A stretch of DNA of 64,000 nt from Nannochloris sp. 'desiccata' (GCA_019044685.2 JAGTXX020000011.1:1240001-1304000), one strand, 5' to 3'; positions 11,727 through 22,061 are shown, numbered from the stretch's first letter. Numbers and translations: made by a program. Notes: a model not told the origin generated them from the letters alone.

Positions 11727-13087
11727 TTACTTCTCACCAGCCATCCACTTGGCCGCCTGAGTAGCATAATATGTCAAAATCAAATCAGCGCCAGCACGTT
11801 TCAAACTGGTAAGTGCCTCCAACACACTTTCCTCCTCATTCAGCCACCCACGCTCAGCAGCAGCCTTGAGCATGGCATATTCACCAGATACATGATAGGC
11901 AGCAATCGGCAGAGGAGAGTTATCACGAAGCAGTCTAATAATATCGAGATAAGGCAAACCAGGCTTGACCATCATTATATCGGCACCTTCAGCTTCATCA
12001 AGTCTCGCTTCACGTAAAGCTTCGCGGTAATTGGCAGGATCTTGCTGGTACGTCTTCTTATTAGGAGGGATAATACGGTGAGCAGCACCCGCTTTGGGGG
12101 CAGAGGCCAAAGCATCACGGAAGGGCCCATAGAAGGCTGAAGCGTACTTGGCGGTGTAAGACATGATGGAGACATTAGTGAACCCTTCACTGTCCAAAGC
12201 ACGACGGATAGCACCAACACGGCCATCCATCATATCAGAAGGGGAGACACAATCGGCACCGGCACGGGCTTGAGACACCGCTTGCCTGCAAAGATATTCA
12301 ATTGTTTCATCATTTAAGATGACTCCATCATCACGAACGATACCATCATGACCGTCAGAGTTGTAAGGGTCCAATGCAACGTCCGTGTATACCTCAAGAT
12401 CCGGGAAAGTGTCCTTTAAGAGGCTGATTGTGCGCTGAGCAAGCCCATTGGGATTAAAGGCTTCCTCGGCGGTGGGTGTCTTCAAGTGTTCGGGAGTTTT
12501 GGGGAAGATAACAACCTGGTTGACACCGTAAGAACGAGCTTCAGTGACAGCATCGATTAGGCCGTGACGCCAGCCTAAGCGGCTTACTCCAGGCATGGAG
12601 TCGATAGGGATGTTTTGTTCTCCATCGTGGACAAAGACAGGGAGGATGAAATTACCGGGGTGGATGAAGGTTTCGCTGAATGCACGGCGAACATTGGCTG
12701 ATTTACGGTTACGGCGAGGACGAGAAAGGATGTCCTGGGGAGGGACGATAGGAGTGCCCTCAGGGACGCCAGGCTGCACATGGGAATTGACAAAATTGCA
12801 AAGTCAGTTGAGCGAAGAGAGATCACAAGCGGTGGATCGCGAGACCAAGGCTGTAATCAGGGGCTACTTTAAGGCACTGAAGTTAATCTTTCTGCAATAA
12901 TCGCCATCTTTTTTCTGAAATCATCTCTAGAACTGACCTTGGGGCGAGAGATAGCGTCAAGACGCTGTTGGACATCGGCCACAGCACTAACCCGAAGAGA
13001 GCGACGAGCACCAGCAACACGGCGGGCGGCGGGGGTCTGCTGAACGGTGCTGGAGAATCCAATACGCTCAATTTGTGCAGTCTTCAT
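11727..13087 (-). CDS. HEMB: Delta-aminolevulinic acid dehydratase (porphobilinogen synthase), plastid
   Basis: Exons 13087-12938 and 12773-11727 (GTCAGT donor, TGTGCAG acceptor, phase 0) give 398 aa, normal for plant ALAD with transit peptide. Exon 1 encodes a Ser/Ala/Arg-rich plastid transit peptide. The core shows RPRRNRKSANVRRAF, the Asp-rich metal region DVALDPYNSDGHDGIV (plant-type, Asp in place of the animal zinc Cys), SYTAKYASAFYGPFRDAL with the first active-site Lys, and MMVKPGLPYLDI with the Schiff-base Lys. It condenses two 5-aminolevulinates to porphobilinogen in the stroma, the second committed step of chlorophyll and haem synthesis. Confidence 0.96.
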
Positions 13088-13487
13088 TATGAATGCTCTT
13101 GTGTTCTAGGAGATTGATTGGGAAATGGAATGTGAATAAAATGTGTAACCAATTGTGCACGCGCAGGCCTACTACCTTCGTCACGTATACAGTAAGTTCT
13201 AATAATTATGAATTATACACAATGCAAGGTTAAGGGTGCCTGTTTTTTTAGATTATGGATGGATAACGCAATTTTGTGCCGTGCTCAGATAATCTATTGA
13301 AATGCCATCTTTCCAGTTTTAAATGCAAAATTGCATTTATTTTGATATTCGCATATTCCAGTATTGATAGCGCTACTCGCTGTATTATTTCGAAGAGTGC
13401 AAGCGTTTCGTCTCATCTCACTTGAAAACCCATCATCCTGTCCACTCGAAAGAATTAAAGCATCCAGGCTGTTCAGATCGAAATAAA
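13088..13487. promoter_or_regulatory. Divergent promoter region, HEMB / mitochondrial bL34
   Basis: 400 bp between the starts of two divergent genes, AT-rich, no open frame of note. No TATA box could be assigned with confidence. Confidence 0.4.
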
Positions 13488-14063
13488 ATGATCTCCCTTT
13501 TAAGGTCTGCGAGGTCTCTGGCCGCCCGGGGTACCGCTGATGTGCCTTTTTGGCTTAGAAGTGTCGCCACACATGCCGACGGCGTCTGGCCGGCTGCCTT
13601 TATTCTGCCTCCTATCCCTTCATCTACGACCGGTACTAGCCCTATTCTGTCACAAGCATTAACACCGCCTCAAATCTGCATATCTTCGCTCATGGGCTTC
13701 CATGCTTTACTCCCAGAAACAGCCCAAGCTTTGAAGCAATTGTCCCTTAATAATAGTAATGCGGCTGTTGCTTCCTTGTCGGAGGCTGCTGCTTTTTTCA
13801 ACAGCAACTCTTTTAACAATAACATTACCCTCCCGGATATGGACAGGCATATTGAAATACTAGAGCAGCCAGTAGTGGGAGAGGAGACAATTAACAATGG
13901 CGGCACATTACCTCTCACGTGGCATTGCATCAAGCGCACATATCAACCTAGTATTATTATTAGGAAACGTCGCCATGGGTTCTTATCTAGGATTGGTACG
14001 AGAGGTGGAAGGAGAGTGATTGCTAGAAGACGAACTAAAGGCAGATATCGTATCACTGCTTAG
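13488..14063 (+). CDS. Mitochondrial large-ribosomal-subunit protein bL34
   Basis: Single exon, 191 aa, starting at the first in-frame ATG ([16 protein letters not shown], an Arg/Ser-rich amphipathic mitochondrial presequence). The last 46 residues are the bL34 core: [20 protein letters not shown] then [17 protein letters not shown]. The roughly 145-residue extension before the core is long and Asn/Ser-rich, as seen in several mitochondrial bL34 proteins. TGTAA at 14111-14115 is a probable poly(A) signal. Confidence 0.9.
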   Translation: MISLLRSARSLAARGTADVPFWLRSVATHADGVWPAAFILPPIPSSTTGTSPILSQALTPPQICISSLMGFHALLPETAQALKQLSLNNSNAAVASLSEAAAFFNSNSFNNNITLPDMDRHIEILEQPVVGEETINNGGTLPLTWHCIKRTYQPSIIIRKRRHGFLSRIGTRGGRRVIARRRTKGRYRITA

Positions 14064-14278
14064 ATTTGAATGAAAGAAAAATATAATATATCGACTTTTA
14101 CCTCTAAAAATGTAATTTGTATAGTTTCATTGAATTACAAGCTGTACTAGAGAACCGGAAGGTAAGTTAATGCGATAAGAAGAATATTCCATTCTTAAAA
14201 ATAACTATATATTATGGAGAGGTCAGAATTCTTTTCTTTGCTCTGTGTTATTACCGTCTCATACCACGCCCCCTTCCT

Positions 14279-16255
14279 CTACCTTCTCATACCACGCCCC
14301 CTTCCTCTACCTCTACCGCCTCCCATCATTCCTCTGCCACCACCACCACCACCACCACCCATATCAGCAGCTTCACTCCTGGGATTTCTCACAGTCTCAT
14401 CCACAGACAACACCAAACAAGCGGCTTCGGAAGCAGCGGTGATCGCATTTATTTTGACAAGTGCCGGTTCCCACACAAACGCAGCAAAGGTATCCACAAC
14501 CCCTCCTGTATTAACATCAATCCCGCTATTCACACCAGAACCATCTTTCAATGCATGTTTCTGACGAAGTTTATTCAATACATCAGTGGCATCGAAGCCA
14601 GCGTTGTCTGCCAACTGGCGAGGGATCACTTCCAATGCCCGTGCAAAGGCGTTGATAAAAAGTTGATTTTTGCCAGGAATAGAACGAGCATGATCCCGTA
14701 AGTGCCTTGAGATCTCCATATCAACAGCACCACCACCGGGGACTACAAGAGGGTTCTTTAAAGCACGACGGACAATCATAATAGCGTCATGAAGAGAGCG
14801 ATCCGCCTCATCCAAAAACTGTTCGCTGCCACCTCGAAGGACCATTGTAGCGGTATGCGCAGAAGGGCACCCAGTAAATAAGTTGAATCTATCTGCCCCA
14901 ACTTGCCTCTCTTCAAACAATTCACACGTACCCAATACAGACTCATCCAAGTTATTTACAGTCGCTTGAATTGCGGCACCAGTAGCGTCAGCCACCCGGC
15001 GGAGATCTTCCTCCATAACCCTACCTGCGCAGAAGATACCGCGATCTGCGAAATATTGGGTGCCTAAATCACCAATGGCAAGACGAGATAATACCACATT
15101 TGCACCAGAAGCAGCACACTTGTCCAGTTTATCGTAGATAACATTCCATTCAGCATCGACAATGGATTGATATGCAGCAGGGTCATCGAGCCTTACTTCT
15201 GCGTTTTCTCTTTCCGCTTTCAGCTCCAATTCGATGTTTAATAACAAAATCTTGGGTCTATCGATAGATTTACGCTGCATTTCGAAACCTGCGTAGCTGA
15301 ATGTTTTCTTAAATGCGACGCCATCAACAAGGAAAGAGTCACGGAGACCTCCTCCTTGCACTTTCTTCACTCCCAGCATCCTGAGATCAAGAGTACGTGG
15401 ATCCAATTTCATGACAGCGTCGACGACCATCGTTCCGAAGAACTCACGCTCTCCAGAGACGAGTTTCGAGTTGAGAGAGGTGATGGCACATCGACGCAAA
15501 AGTTCAGCTCTCTCTGCTTCTGATTTTCCAGAAGAGATATCTGTAGCCATCGCCTTCACATGAGACACAGCGAGTTCGGAAGCTTGGCGAAATGCACGGA
15601 TGATTGCTTGGGAATGGACACCTTCTTCAATGAAAGATTTGCATTCTTTAAGAAATTCTGCAGCGAGTAAGACGACGGTGGTGGTGCCATCACCAACTTC
15701 TGCGTCCTGGGATAAAGAAATATCAACTAGAGTCTTGGCAGCAGGATGGATTATGTCTAAGGTTTTCATAATGGTTGCACCGTCGTTGGAAATGGTCACA
15801 GAACCCTGTAGAAAGTGAGTTTAAGACAAGGGGCGGTGAGAAGGATGTATTATAAACTAGAGACTAGACAAGGAGTAAGCGAGTAACAGGCTGAAAAATG
15901 TATAGATCTCTGCTATGAATAGATAATAAACTTACCCTGGCATCATGCATCAGTTTATCCATGCCTCTAGGGCCAAGGGTAGTGCGAACAACATCTGCAA
16001 CGGCAACACAGGCATTGATGTTGCTAATAAGCTGAGGTTTTCCCTGGCTAGTATCTGTTCCTTCCTTGAGAAGGATGATTTGTGGTTGCTGCAAGGGTAA
16101 GAAATAGTGTATAAAGTCCTTATTTGCTCGTTCAAATAGAAGCGATCAGGATTGCAGAATTTTCTTAAGAGATGAAGAGCTGACCGGCTTTAAAAGAACA
16201 AAAGCAGCATTAACTGCATTCATAGGACACTTACCATGCCAAAAGGGTATGCCAT
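14279..16255 (-). CDS. CCT7: T-complex protein 1 subunit eta (CCT7)
   Basis: Exons 16255-16235, 16088-15936 and 15805-14279, all phase 0, give 566 aa, usual for CCT subunits. Group II chaperonin motifs: [49 protein letters not shown], and [16 protein letters not shown] near the C-terminal equatorial part. [20 protein letters not shown] and ENAEVRLDD match the eta subunit best among CCT1-8. The tail is Gly/Arg/Met-rich ([16 protein letters not shown]), also seen in eta subunits. It is part of the cytosolic TRiC ring that folds actin and tubulin. The 7-codon first exon is set by MAYPFGM then GTAAGT. Confidence 0.93.
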
Positions 16256-16499
16256 CTTATTTGCTGTCCCTGTTTGGTCTGATTGAAGAAGCGATCAAGC
16301 CTGCCGGCTAGAGAGTTTGACCAGGTGAACAAAGAGCAGAGAAGGGCTTCAACGAGCACAAAATGTGATAATATATGATGGGAATGTTTTTATAAACAGT
16401 AGCTAGCTTTGTAGACCTCGCAGTGAAAAGGTCCTCTACGATCGACTGGGACAAAAACTCTTTTGATTCATATACCCTGCTGGGAGATGGTGGGAGAAG
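16256..16499. other. CCT7 upstream flank
   Basis: 5' flank of CCT7 up to the left limit of the repeated mobile element at about 16500. No gene seen. Confidence 0.4.
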
Positions 16500-17245
16500 G
16501 CAACCAAAACAAAGTTAGAAGAAATACATATCCCAGAAATATAGTTCTCCCACGGATATATAGTGATGACTCCAACTCCAAGGAGGCCTGATATTTGATT
16601 TCAAAGCGATTCCTTGATTCTGATCAGATCTTCACAGTCTGGTTCATGACATTTATAACAGCTCTAATCTTTATATGCGTTTACAATGCGGATTTTCTAT
16701 CGACATGTAACGGCCGCCATCGTCATTTTTCACTGTTAAAGCAGCTTTGGGGATCCAGCGGCCAGCCATGATCAGCGTCGCCAGCCAAAAAATGGCAGTA
16801 GCATCAAAAGGGCAGACATCGCACAAGCAAGCTGGGACAACAAATGAAGAGAAGTAAAGGTAGGCGATGTCTCTCCAGAGGTCATCAGCGCATCTTCAGC
16901 CACTAGGCTCCAGCCTGTTCAGCCTCAGCCCATTGCACCGCCGGCCAGCTTGTCGTCGTCTGCCAATGAGCGTCCAGCATGTTCTTCAGGTCCAGCTTGA
17001 ACACCTTTGTTCTTCCCTTGATAGTACTCTGCAGCTTCTGCATGTCTATGGTGTTGACAACGCCTTGCAGCCCCTCAATGAACGTGGAAATGCTGATGCC
17101 TGCTCTCCCACCCAAAGCCCGCTCCTTGGCGTCAAAGTCATCCAAGACCCCCTGCAGAGCTTGAACACCAGTCTGCAGGTTGCCCTTCTCTTCAGCAAGC
17201 CTCTCAATCACCCTCACCGCCGCTTCAAGCCTGCCTTTTTGAATT
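16500..17245 (+). repeat. Direct repeat copy A (about 745 bp), left end of the recombinase element
   Basis: Matches 25926-26690 over its whole length with scattered substitutions and small indels, including CAACCAAAACAAAGTTAG, AAAGCAGCTTTGGGGATCCAG and GGTGTTGACAACGCC. It covers the 3' flank and the last third of the frame at 16903-17757. Confidence 0.85.
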
Positions 17246-17772
17246 GTGAGGCGGTGCGCTTGCTTGGCGTCAGCTCTTTGAATAATGCTGTTGATGATTG
17301 GTCTCTCCTGCTCCCACAAGTTCCATAGGTCGCTGCAGGTCCTACAGTCACCAAATGCGATTGAGTGGCTGGCATAGACCTTGATGGAGGCCTTGGGGAC
17401 CTCCACAGTGACTCTGGGGGGAGCATCATGGGCGTCTCCTTCTCTATTTTCAATTTTTTCAATTGCCCGACGCTCCTTGTCCAACACCTCCTCAGCAAAC
17501 TTTTTGTACTCGGCAGTCTGCATGATGCCATTGATTTCTTTTAGATGAGCCAGCGTATAGATGTCCTTGTATCTGCGGTACTTCAGAGGGAGGTTCTGCC
17601 AGCATACCATTCCCAGATACAACAACAACTGTAAGAAGGTCTCGGCGCCTATTTCCTTCTCATGGCACTTCAGCCCTTCGTGCTGCTTCAAGAGCACTTT
17701 CAGCGCTTTTCTCACCCCTGGCATGACTGCATCGACCCATGCGTCAGGCACGTGCACCTCCGCACGCCCCAG
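16903..17772 (-). CDS. C-terminal frame of the recombinase locus (in frame after a TAG)
   Basis: Open for about 290 codons directly after the TAG at 17775-17773 and in the same frame as the recombinase, so it may be the same protein (readthrough) or a separate or decayed one. The first ATG is at 17724 (MPGVRKALKVLLK). The middle is helical and charged (KERRAIEKIENREGD), and the end carries STFIEGLQGVVNTI and WPAVQWAEAEQAGA. The 3' part is duplicated, frameshifted, at 26352-26645. No family recognised. Confidence 0.5.
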   Translation of the reverse strand: MGRAEVHVPDAWVDAVMPGVRKALKVLLKQHEGLKCHEKEIGAETFLQLLLYLGMVCWQNLPLKYRRYKDIYTLAHLKEINGIMQTAEYKKFAEEVLDKERRAIEKIENREGDAHDAPPRVTVEVPKASIKVYASHSIAFGDCRTCSDLWNLWEQERPIINSIIQRADAKQAHRLTIQKGRLEAAVRVIERLAEEKGNLQTGVQALQGVLDDFDAKERALGGRAGISISTFIEGLQGVVNTIDMQKLQSTIKGRTKVFKLDLKNMLDAHWQTTTSWPAVQWAEAEQAGA

Positions 17773-18648
17773 CTAGTGGTCAAACGACCCCTTGAACCCG
17801 GCAAGGGCGAGATGTGCACCCAAGGCCGACGACTGGCTTTTTGCGAGGTACGAATTTGCACATGTGCTGCCTGATTTCCACTCTCCGAGCAGTTCTACGA
17901 TGTCCACAGAGGTGTGGGCACCAGCCCGAATGGCGGCGGTGTTCCGCATGAGATGCGTCAAGCGGTTGGTTGTATTTCTTAGCCCGGCCTTGCTGAGTTG
18001 GTTGCTGAACAAGGAGGTCAATCCATCTTCAGACACAACGTTATCTTGATGGAAGAGAGGCATCGTGGGCCATTCTTCTCTCCTATGTAACACCAAGTCC
18101 CCAAAGTCAACGTCTCTGCCTGGAGTCAAGGCATCGTAGATCAGAAGGTCGGCTAACCAGCCTTGAGCGTCGAGGTGGGCATGCTTATGGCGACCGCATG
18201 CAGCACCACGGAACTCCCCGTATCTGTTAGTTTTTGAGATCCCATCGTTTTTAACGTTTAGCAAGCAATGCTGAACTGGGTTTGTGTCTTGGGTCGTCTT
18301 GAACATCGCTTTGTACTTCATTGTGCAGAGGTCGCTGCAGCGGGAAGCGCTGCTGAAGGTGATGAACGCTGCAGTAAGCCATCGGGAGCGGCTGTCGCCT
18401 CCAACCACCATGCAACTATCAATAAGCTGTTCGTACTCGCGGGGCTTCAGCGTCGCTGTCTCCTCGGTTCCCAGCAAGGAATTGGCCTCTGGGGCAAACT
18501 TTCTCTTCGCTGTCACCCTCCCAGCGGTCTCCAAAGCTCCTCTAAACCACGCATCATCTTTCAGGCTACCAGGCCTCGGTATGCCCAACTGGCACTCTCT
18601 TAGTTTTATCATCGCATTTTGAAAAGATCTCATGGATCCTGCACGCAT
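17773..18648 (-). CDS. Crypton-type tyrosine recombinase
   Basis: 291 aa from an ATG at 18648. The full tyrosine-recombinase catalytic set is visible: Arg103 (SSASRCSDL), Lys133 (NVKNDG), His232 and Arg235 (THLMR), Trp257 in the His/Trp position (LLGEWKSG) and nucleophile Tyr267 (ANSYL). The layout and the Trp fit Crypton/DUF3504-type recombinases of eukaryotes. Such enzymes cut and join DNA through a 3'-phosphotyrosine link and move circular elements. The N-terminal SAM-like domain looks short, so the true start may be lost. The first 30 bp overlap head-to-head with the helicase frame. Confidence 0.8.
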   Translation of the reverse strand: MRAGSMRSFQNAMIKLRECQLGIPRPGSLKDDAWFRGALETAGRVTAKRKFAPEANSLLGTEETATLKPREYEQLIDSCMVVGGDSRSRWLTAAFITFSSASRCSDLCTMKYKAMFKTTQDTNPVQHCLLNVKNDGISKTNRYGEFRGAACGRHKHAHLDAQGWLADLLIYDALTPGRDVDFGDLVLHRREEWPTMPLFHQDNVVSEDGLTSLFSNQLSKAGLRNTTNRLTHLMRNTAAIRAGAHTSVDIVELLGEWKSGSTCANSYLAKSQSSALGAHLALAGFKGSFDH

Positions 18649-20152
18649 TGTAAGGAACCGTGTCCCTTGGGGTTGTGGAAGGAGACTGCCGACAACGGGG
18701 TGGCTGGTGTTCCACCGCCTGAGGAGCTGCTGGAATTTGACAAATCCTATGCAAACCGCCTATGGAATATCTATCACGACAAAAATACCAAAGGAAAGGA
18801 GAAGATAGAAATCTATGTAGCTCTGGTATCTTACACAAACCGCTTCCTCGCCGTCATCGAGGGCAAATATTTCAATCGTCCAAGAGACCTTTGATGAGCG
18901 CGGTGGACGCGACACATTTATTTGTAGGAGTCCACGGGAAGATAAAGAGCATTTTACAAATTGCGAGTGGGTCATGAAAGTTTGGTACAAAAGCGAAGAG
19001 CGGCGAGCGTGCAAAGGATTTGTGTGCTGTACAAAGAGCATGCAAGCCGCTCCTGACTACTACAACGTGTTTAATGGATTACGAGTAGAAAGAGATTACG
19101 ACCTCGCCACGTGGCAGTGCGACAAATCTAAGATAGACCTCATCTTGCAGCACATTAAGGAGGTGTTATGTGCCTCGGAAGAAGTGGCCTATCATTATTT
19201 CCTAATGTGGCTGAAGATAATTATTGTAAAGCAGAAGAAAACGGGCGTAGCACCAATCATTTCTGGAGAGCCGGGCACAGGCAAATCCTTCCTGATACAA
19301 AAATTTCTAAACGAGATGGTCGTTGGTTGCCCGGCTTCCAAAGACGCCGTCGTTGACCTCCATTTCGCAGGCGCTGCTGTGCACTCTTGCCACGCACTGT
19401 TTACGAACTTCAACAACTTACACGTAGGGAAGTTGTTCATTGTGATTGACGAGTCAGGGCTCTGGGATGGAAACAATCAGCTGGTCGCTCAGTTGAAGGC
19501 AAAAATTACCGAGCCTATCGTTGTTTGGGAAAAGAAGGGAGTTGATGCAATTAACACGAGGAATTTTGCGAACTACATACTCACAACGAATGAAGCTCAT
19601 CCAGTGAAAGTCGACCCCAATGATAGGCGCTTCTTTGTTCTCCGGCCCAGCGACCACAGGCTCGGCAATACCGCCTGTTTCCGGGCCCTCGCTGCACAAA
19701 TGAGTGCTGAAGGGAGTGCAGCTCACTTTTACAAATATCTGGAGTCGTACGAGGGAGACACGCGCATTATTGGAGACAAGAACCATCTGCCCATGACACA
19801 GGCAAAGAGGGAGCTCCTTGAGCATGCCCTCGCACCTGAAACCAAGTTTGTCGTCGACCTTTTGGAGAACGAACAAAAAATGTTGACCGTGGCTGGTAAC
19901 TGGGAGCCCGTGGAAGACGGTGCCTTCTACCCTTCGAAAGCATTGTACGCCACCTATTGTGCATGGTGGGACAGTAATGGAATGTCTTCTCCGTACAAAC
20001 CAAGCAAGAAATCGAAGGATGAATTCCAAAAACAGTTCCTGAAAATAACCGGATTGGAAAGTGATAAGCGCGGAGATACACGCGGTGCTACGTGGACTAG
20101 CACAGAGGGTGTTGTAAAAAAATTAAGAAAGGATGGGGTCTATTACAAATAG
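18619..20152 (+). pseudogene. SF3 / D5-type primase-helicase, 5'-truncated and frameshifted
   Basis: Two open frames. The first, 18619-18894, has no in-frame ATG and starts with a CTHCKEPC cysteine motif. The second runs to 20152 and is readable upstream of its ATG at 18974 from about 18870. They differ by one base near 18858-18870, where one extra base in GAGGGCA would explain the break. The second has SF3 motifs (numbered from Met at 18974): Walker A GEPGTGKS at 98-105, Walker B LFIVIDES at 154-161, motif C ILTTNEAHP at 202-210 and arginine finger NDRRFF at 216-221. Such helicases occur in large DNA viruses, virophages and related integrated elements, usually behind a primase domain, which is absent here. 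Confidence 0.75.
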
Positions 20153-20599
20153 TCTACGACGCTTGAGGGTTAGGTGCGTCCAAATGCAAAACCCGTCGAC
20201 ACGTTGCACCTTATTTTACAACTTATTTTTTCCCACAGCCGCAAGCGATAGATTGTCTGGGGAGTTCTGTCTCAAGACGGCTAAATAGGGGCGTCTTCTA
20301 AATAGAGCGATAACGGGGGGTTTATCGATGCATAGACGGCATAAACGGTATGGACGGCATTTGTAGTAAGAAGTTATATTGAATTCTAGATCGACACTCA
20401 ACATTTTTTTCGATTTGTAAATATGGTGTCTATGCCGTCTATGCCGTCTACAACTTTATCTTCCCCCATAGATGCCTTTAAAGAGCTGATTATGCTCTGA
20501 GTTTCAATAGACAGCAGTAGACGGCCTCCCAGAGCATAACAGTACCTGCCCTCCAAAACCGATATAAAGACAAGTCCTCTCATTACTACATAGACACTG
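20153..20599. other. Non-coding stretch with repeated TAGACGG/CCGTCTA motifs
   Basis: 20328-20360 has CATAGACGGCATAAACGG and 20428-20452 has CTATGCCGTCTATGCCGTCT, roughly inverted copies that could form an imperfect hairpin. Another TAGACGG lies near 20517. GATATAAAG near 20561 could be a TATA-like element for the ankyrin frame. No gene seen. Confidence 0.4.
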
Positions 20600-21019
20600 A
20601 TGAGTATCTCTCCCCGCCACAGCCCCAGCGCTCGCTCAGGGCGAATAGCCATTCAGTCAGCGAACCTCGAGTTGAGGAATAAGCATGGCGCAACGGCGTT
20701 GATGGCCGCCGTGGTCAATGGTCACGAAACCACAGTAGGTCTCTTGCTCCGCAAAGGGGCAGACACTGAGGCTACCAACGCATTTGGCATGACAGCATTG
20801 ATGCTTGCTGCCCATCACAATCGCGCAATCATCGCAAACATGTTGTTGGCCAAGGTCGACGCCAAAAATAACGACGGAGAGACCGCTTTGATGGAGGCTT
20901 GCCAGTGCGGCAATGATGACGTTGTCAGAGCCCTTCTGGGCACAAGATCAGTCCCAAACCTTCAAGTCGTGCGTCATTTTTGTGGGGCTCTGAGCCCGCC
21001 CATGAATGAACCCCGGTAA
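20600..21019 (+). CDS. Small ankyrin-repeat protein
   Basis: 139 aa, single exon, ATG at 20600. About three ankyrin repeats are visible: NKHGATALMAAVVNGHETTV, NAFGMTALMLAAHHNRAII and NNDGETALMEACQCGNDDVV, each with the TALM/LL helix pattern. The third is followed by a short unrelated tail, suggesting truncation. Ankyrin repeats are protein-binding modules, common in giant-virus and mobile-island genes. Its place beside the helicase suggests it belongs to the island, but it may be a host fragment. Confidence 0.6.
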   Translation: MSISPRHSPSARSGRIAIQSANLELRNKHGATALMAAVVNGHETTVGLLLRKGADTEATNAFGMTALMLAAHHNRAIIANMLLAKVDAKNNDGETALMEACQCGNDDVVRALLGTRSVPNLQVVRHFCGALSPPMNEPR

Positions 21020-21144
21020 AATAGCTAGTATTCACCTGTGAGAAGTGTCCACTCAGACAACGATTTCATCAAATTGAAAAAAAATCAAAATCAAACAAGC
21101 TTTACATTCATCATGCATCGAAAAAGAACAAAAAGCACGGAAAT

Positions 21145-21390
21145 TTAACCACCAAAAGTAGGCGCTGGCAACCCTTTCCCGGCGGCAAAGCTGGCCGCCG
21201 CCTGCACGAAGACTCCTTCAAACTCCCCGTTGGTACCGCACTGGCTGCTCTCCCCACCGATAATGGTCGCCCCAAACCCTGTTCCAGTCTCCCTGTCACG
21301 CAATGCATACCCAACACCCTCCAAGAACCGTTTGATTGGCATCGCTCCCTTCCTATTTGCCGGCGGTGGAAACAAGTGGGATTTGCTCAT
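21145..21390 (-). CDS. Hypothetical 81-aa protein
   Basis: ATG at 21390, ends PAPTFGG then TAA. Gly/Ala-rich with even codon use (IKRFLEGVGYALRDRETGTG). Its first codons lie inside the repeat family B segment. No family recognised. It could be the remainder of an element gene. Confidence 0.35.
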   Translation of the reverse strand: MSKSHLFPPPANRKGAMPIKRFLEGVGYALRDRETGTGFGATIIGGESSQCGTNGEFEGVFVQAAASFAAGKGLPAPTFGG

Positions 21391-21600
21391 GGCAGCAGCG
21401 GGTCGGCCAAGAGGAGAACGAGCGCAGCTGGATATTCAACCAGCTGATGGAGATGCTTTGATATGGTGGTTGCTACCAATCAGGGGTGCAGACGCCGCAC
21501 GTGATCAGAAATCGCTTGAGCGATCATCAACGTTGTGATCAGCGCAGCACTGGTGGGGAGCAGGCACCACTCGGAGACGTGTGCAGTGAAAGATTTTGAC
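21360..21600 (+). repeat. Repeat family B, direct copy 1
   Basis: Matches about 26905-27130 closely: TTTGATATGGTGG, CTACCAATCAGGGGTGCAGA, TGATCAGAAATCGCTTGAGC and TGATCAGCGCAGCACTGG are shared. Confidence 0.8.
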
Positions 21601-22061
21601 GTAAAGTTGATGATGCGTTTTGATTCAAGTGATGCAATTTTAAAGAAAATTTAACGGGGAAGACGTGGGAAGTCCTCCCAATACAAAGTTCGAATACCAT
21701 TTTACAAGGAGCAATTGAGACTGAAATATCTTTGGCAGCTCAGCTGACCTCTGCTGACAATGGCACCTCCAATATCGTCGCAGCTATAGAAGGCCAAGAT
21801 ATTCTTACAGCTCTTGAGAATTAATCTCTTACATCTGGTGCAAAGATTCCTTTACTTTCTGCAGCTGTCGTGGCGTCCCCAAAATCCACCGTCACCGCCT
21901 CCACCCCTGAGCAGACACAAAAGAAGGATACTACACCAGCAGCAGCAAAAGTTACTTCAGCTACTACTTCTACTCGTATCACACCATCTACTACTGAAGA
22001 TGTTATCTCTAAAGCTATGAAAGCTTCCTCTTTCCTTTTGCCTGAGTTGCTGCTGCCTTGA
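21601..22061 (+). pseudogene. Decayed coding fragment, Thr/Ser/Ala-rich
   Basis: From about 21710 a frame reads AIETEISLAAQLTSADNG ... EGQDILTALEN, hits a TAA near 21823, and continues open to 22061 (SPKSTVTASTPEQTQKK, ATTSTRITPSTTEDV). One in-frame stop and no clear start make it a probable gene remnant; an intron is also possible. Not recognised. Confidence 0.35.

Larger units (their letters stand above)
16500..20600. mobile_element. Crypton-like tyrosine-recombinase element with an adjoining SF3-helicase segment (composite island)
   Basis: The left limit is placed where similarity to the second copy begins (CAACCAAAACAAAGTTAG at about 16500 and 25926). The island carries the recombinase and its C-terminal frame on minus and the helicase fragment on plus, then a stretch with repeated TAGACGG motifs. 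The right limit is not defined. Whether recombinase and helicase belong to one element or were joined by nested insertion is undecided. Confidence 0.6.

Noticed and set aside
14214..14564. Pro-rich plus-strand frame
   Set aside because: Antisense of the Gly/Arg-rich CCT7 tail.
18566..18838. Minus-strand frame and a possible upstream extension of the recombinase beyond 18,648
   Set aside because: It lies antisense to the helicase-like reading, which fits a known family better; no start codon supports the extension.
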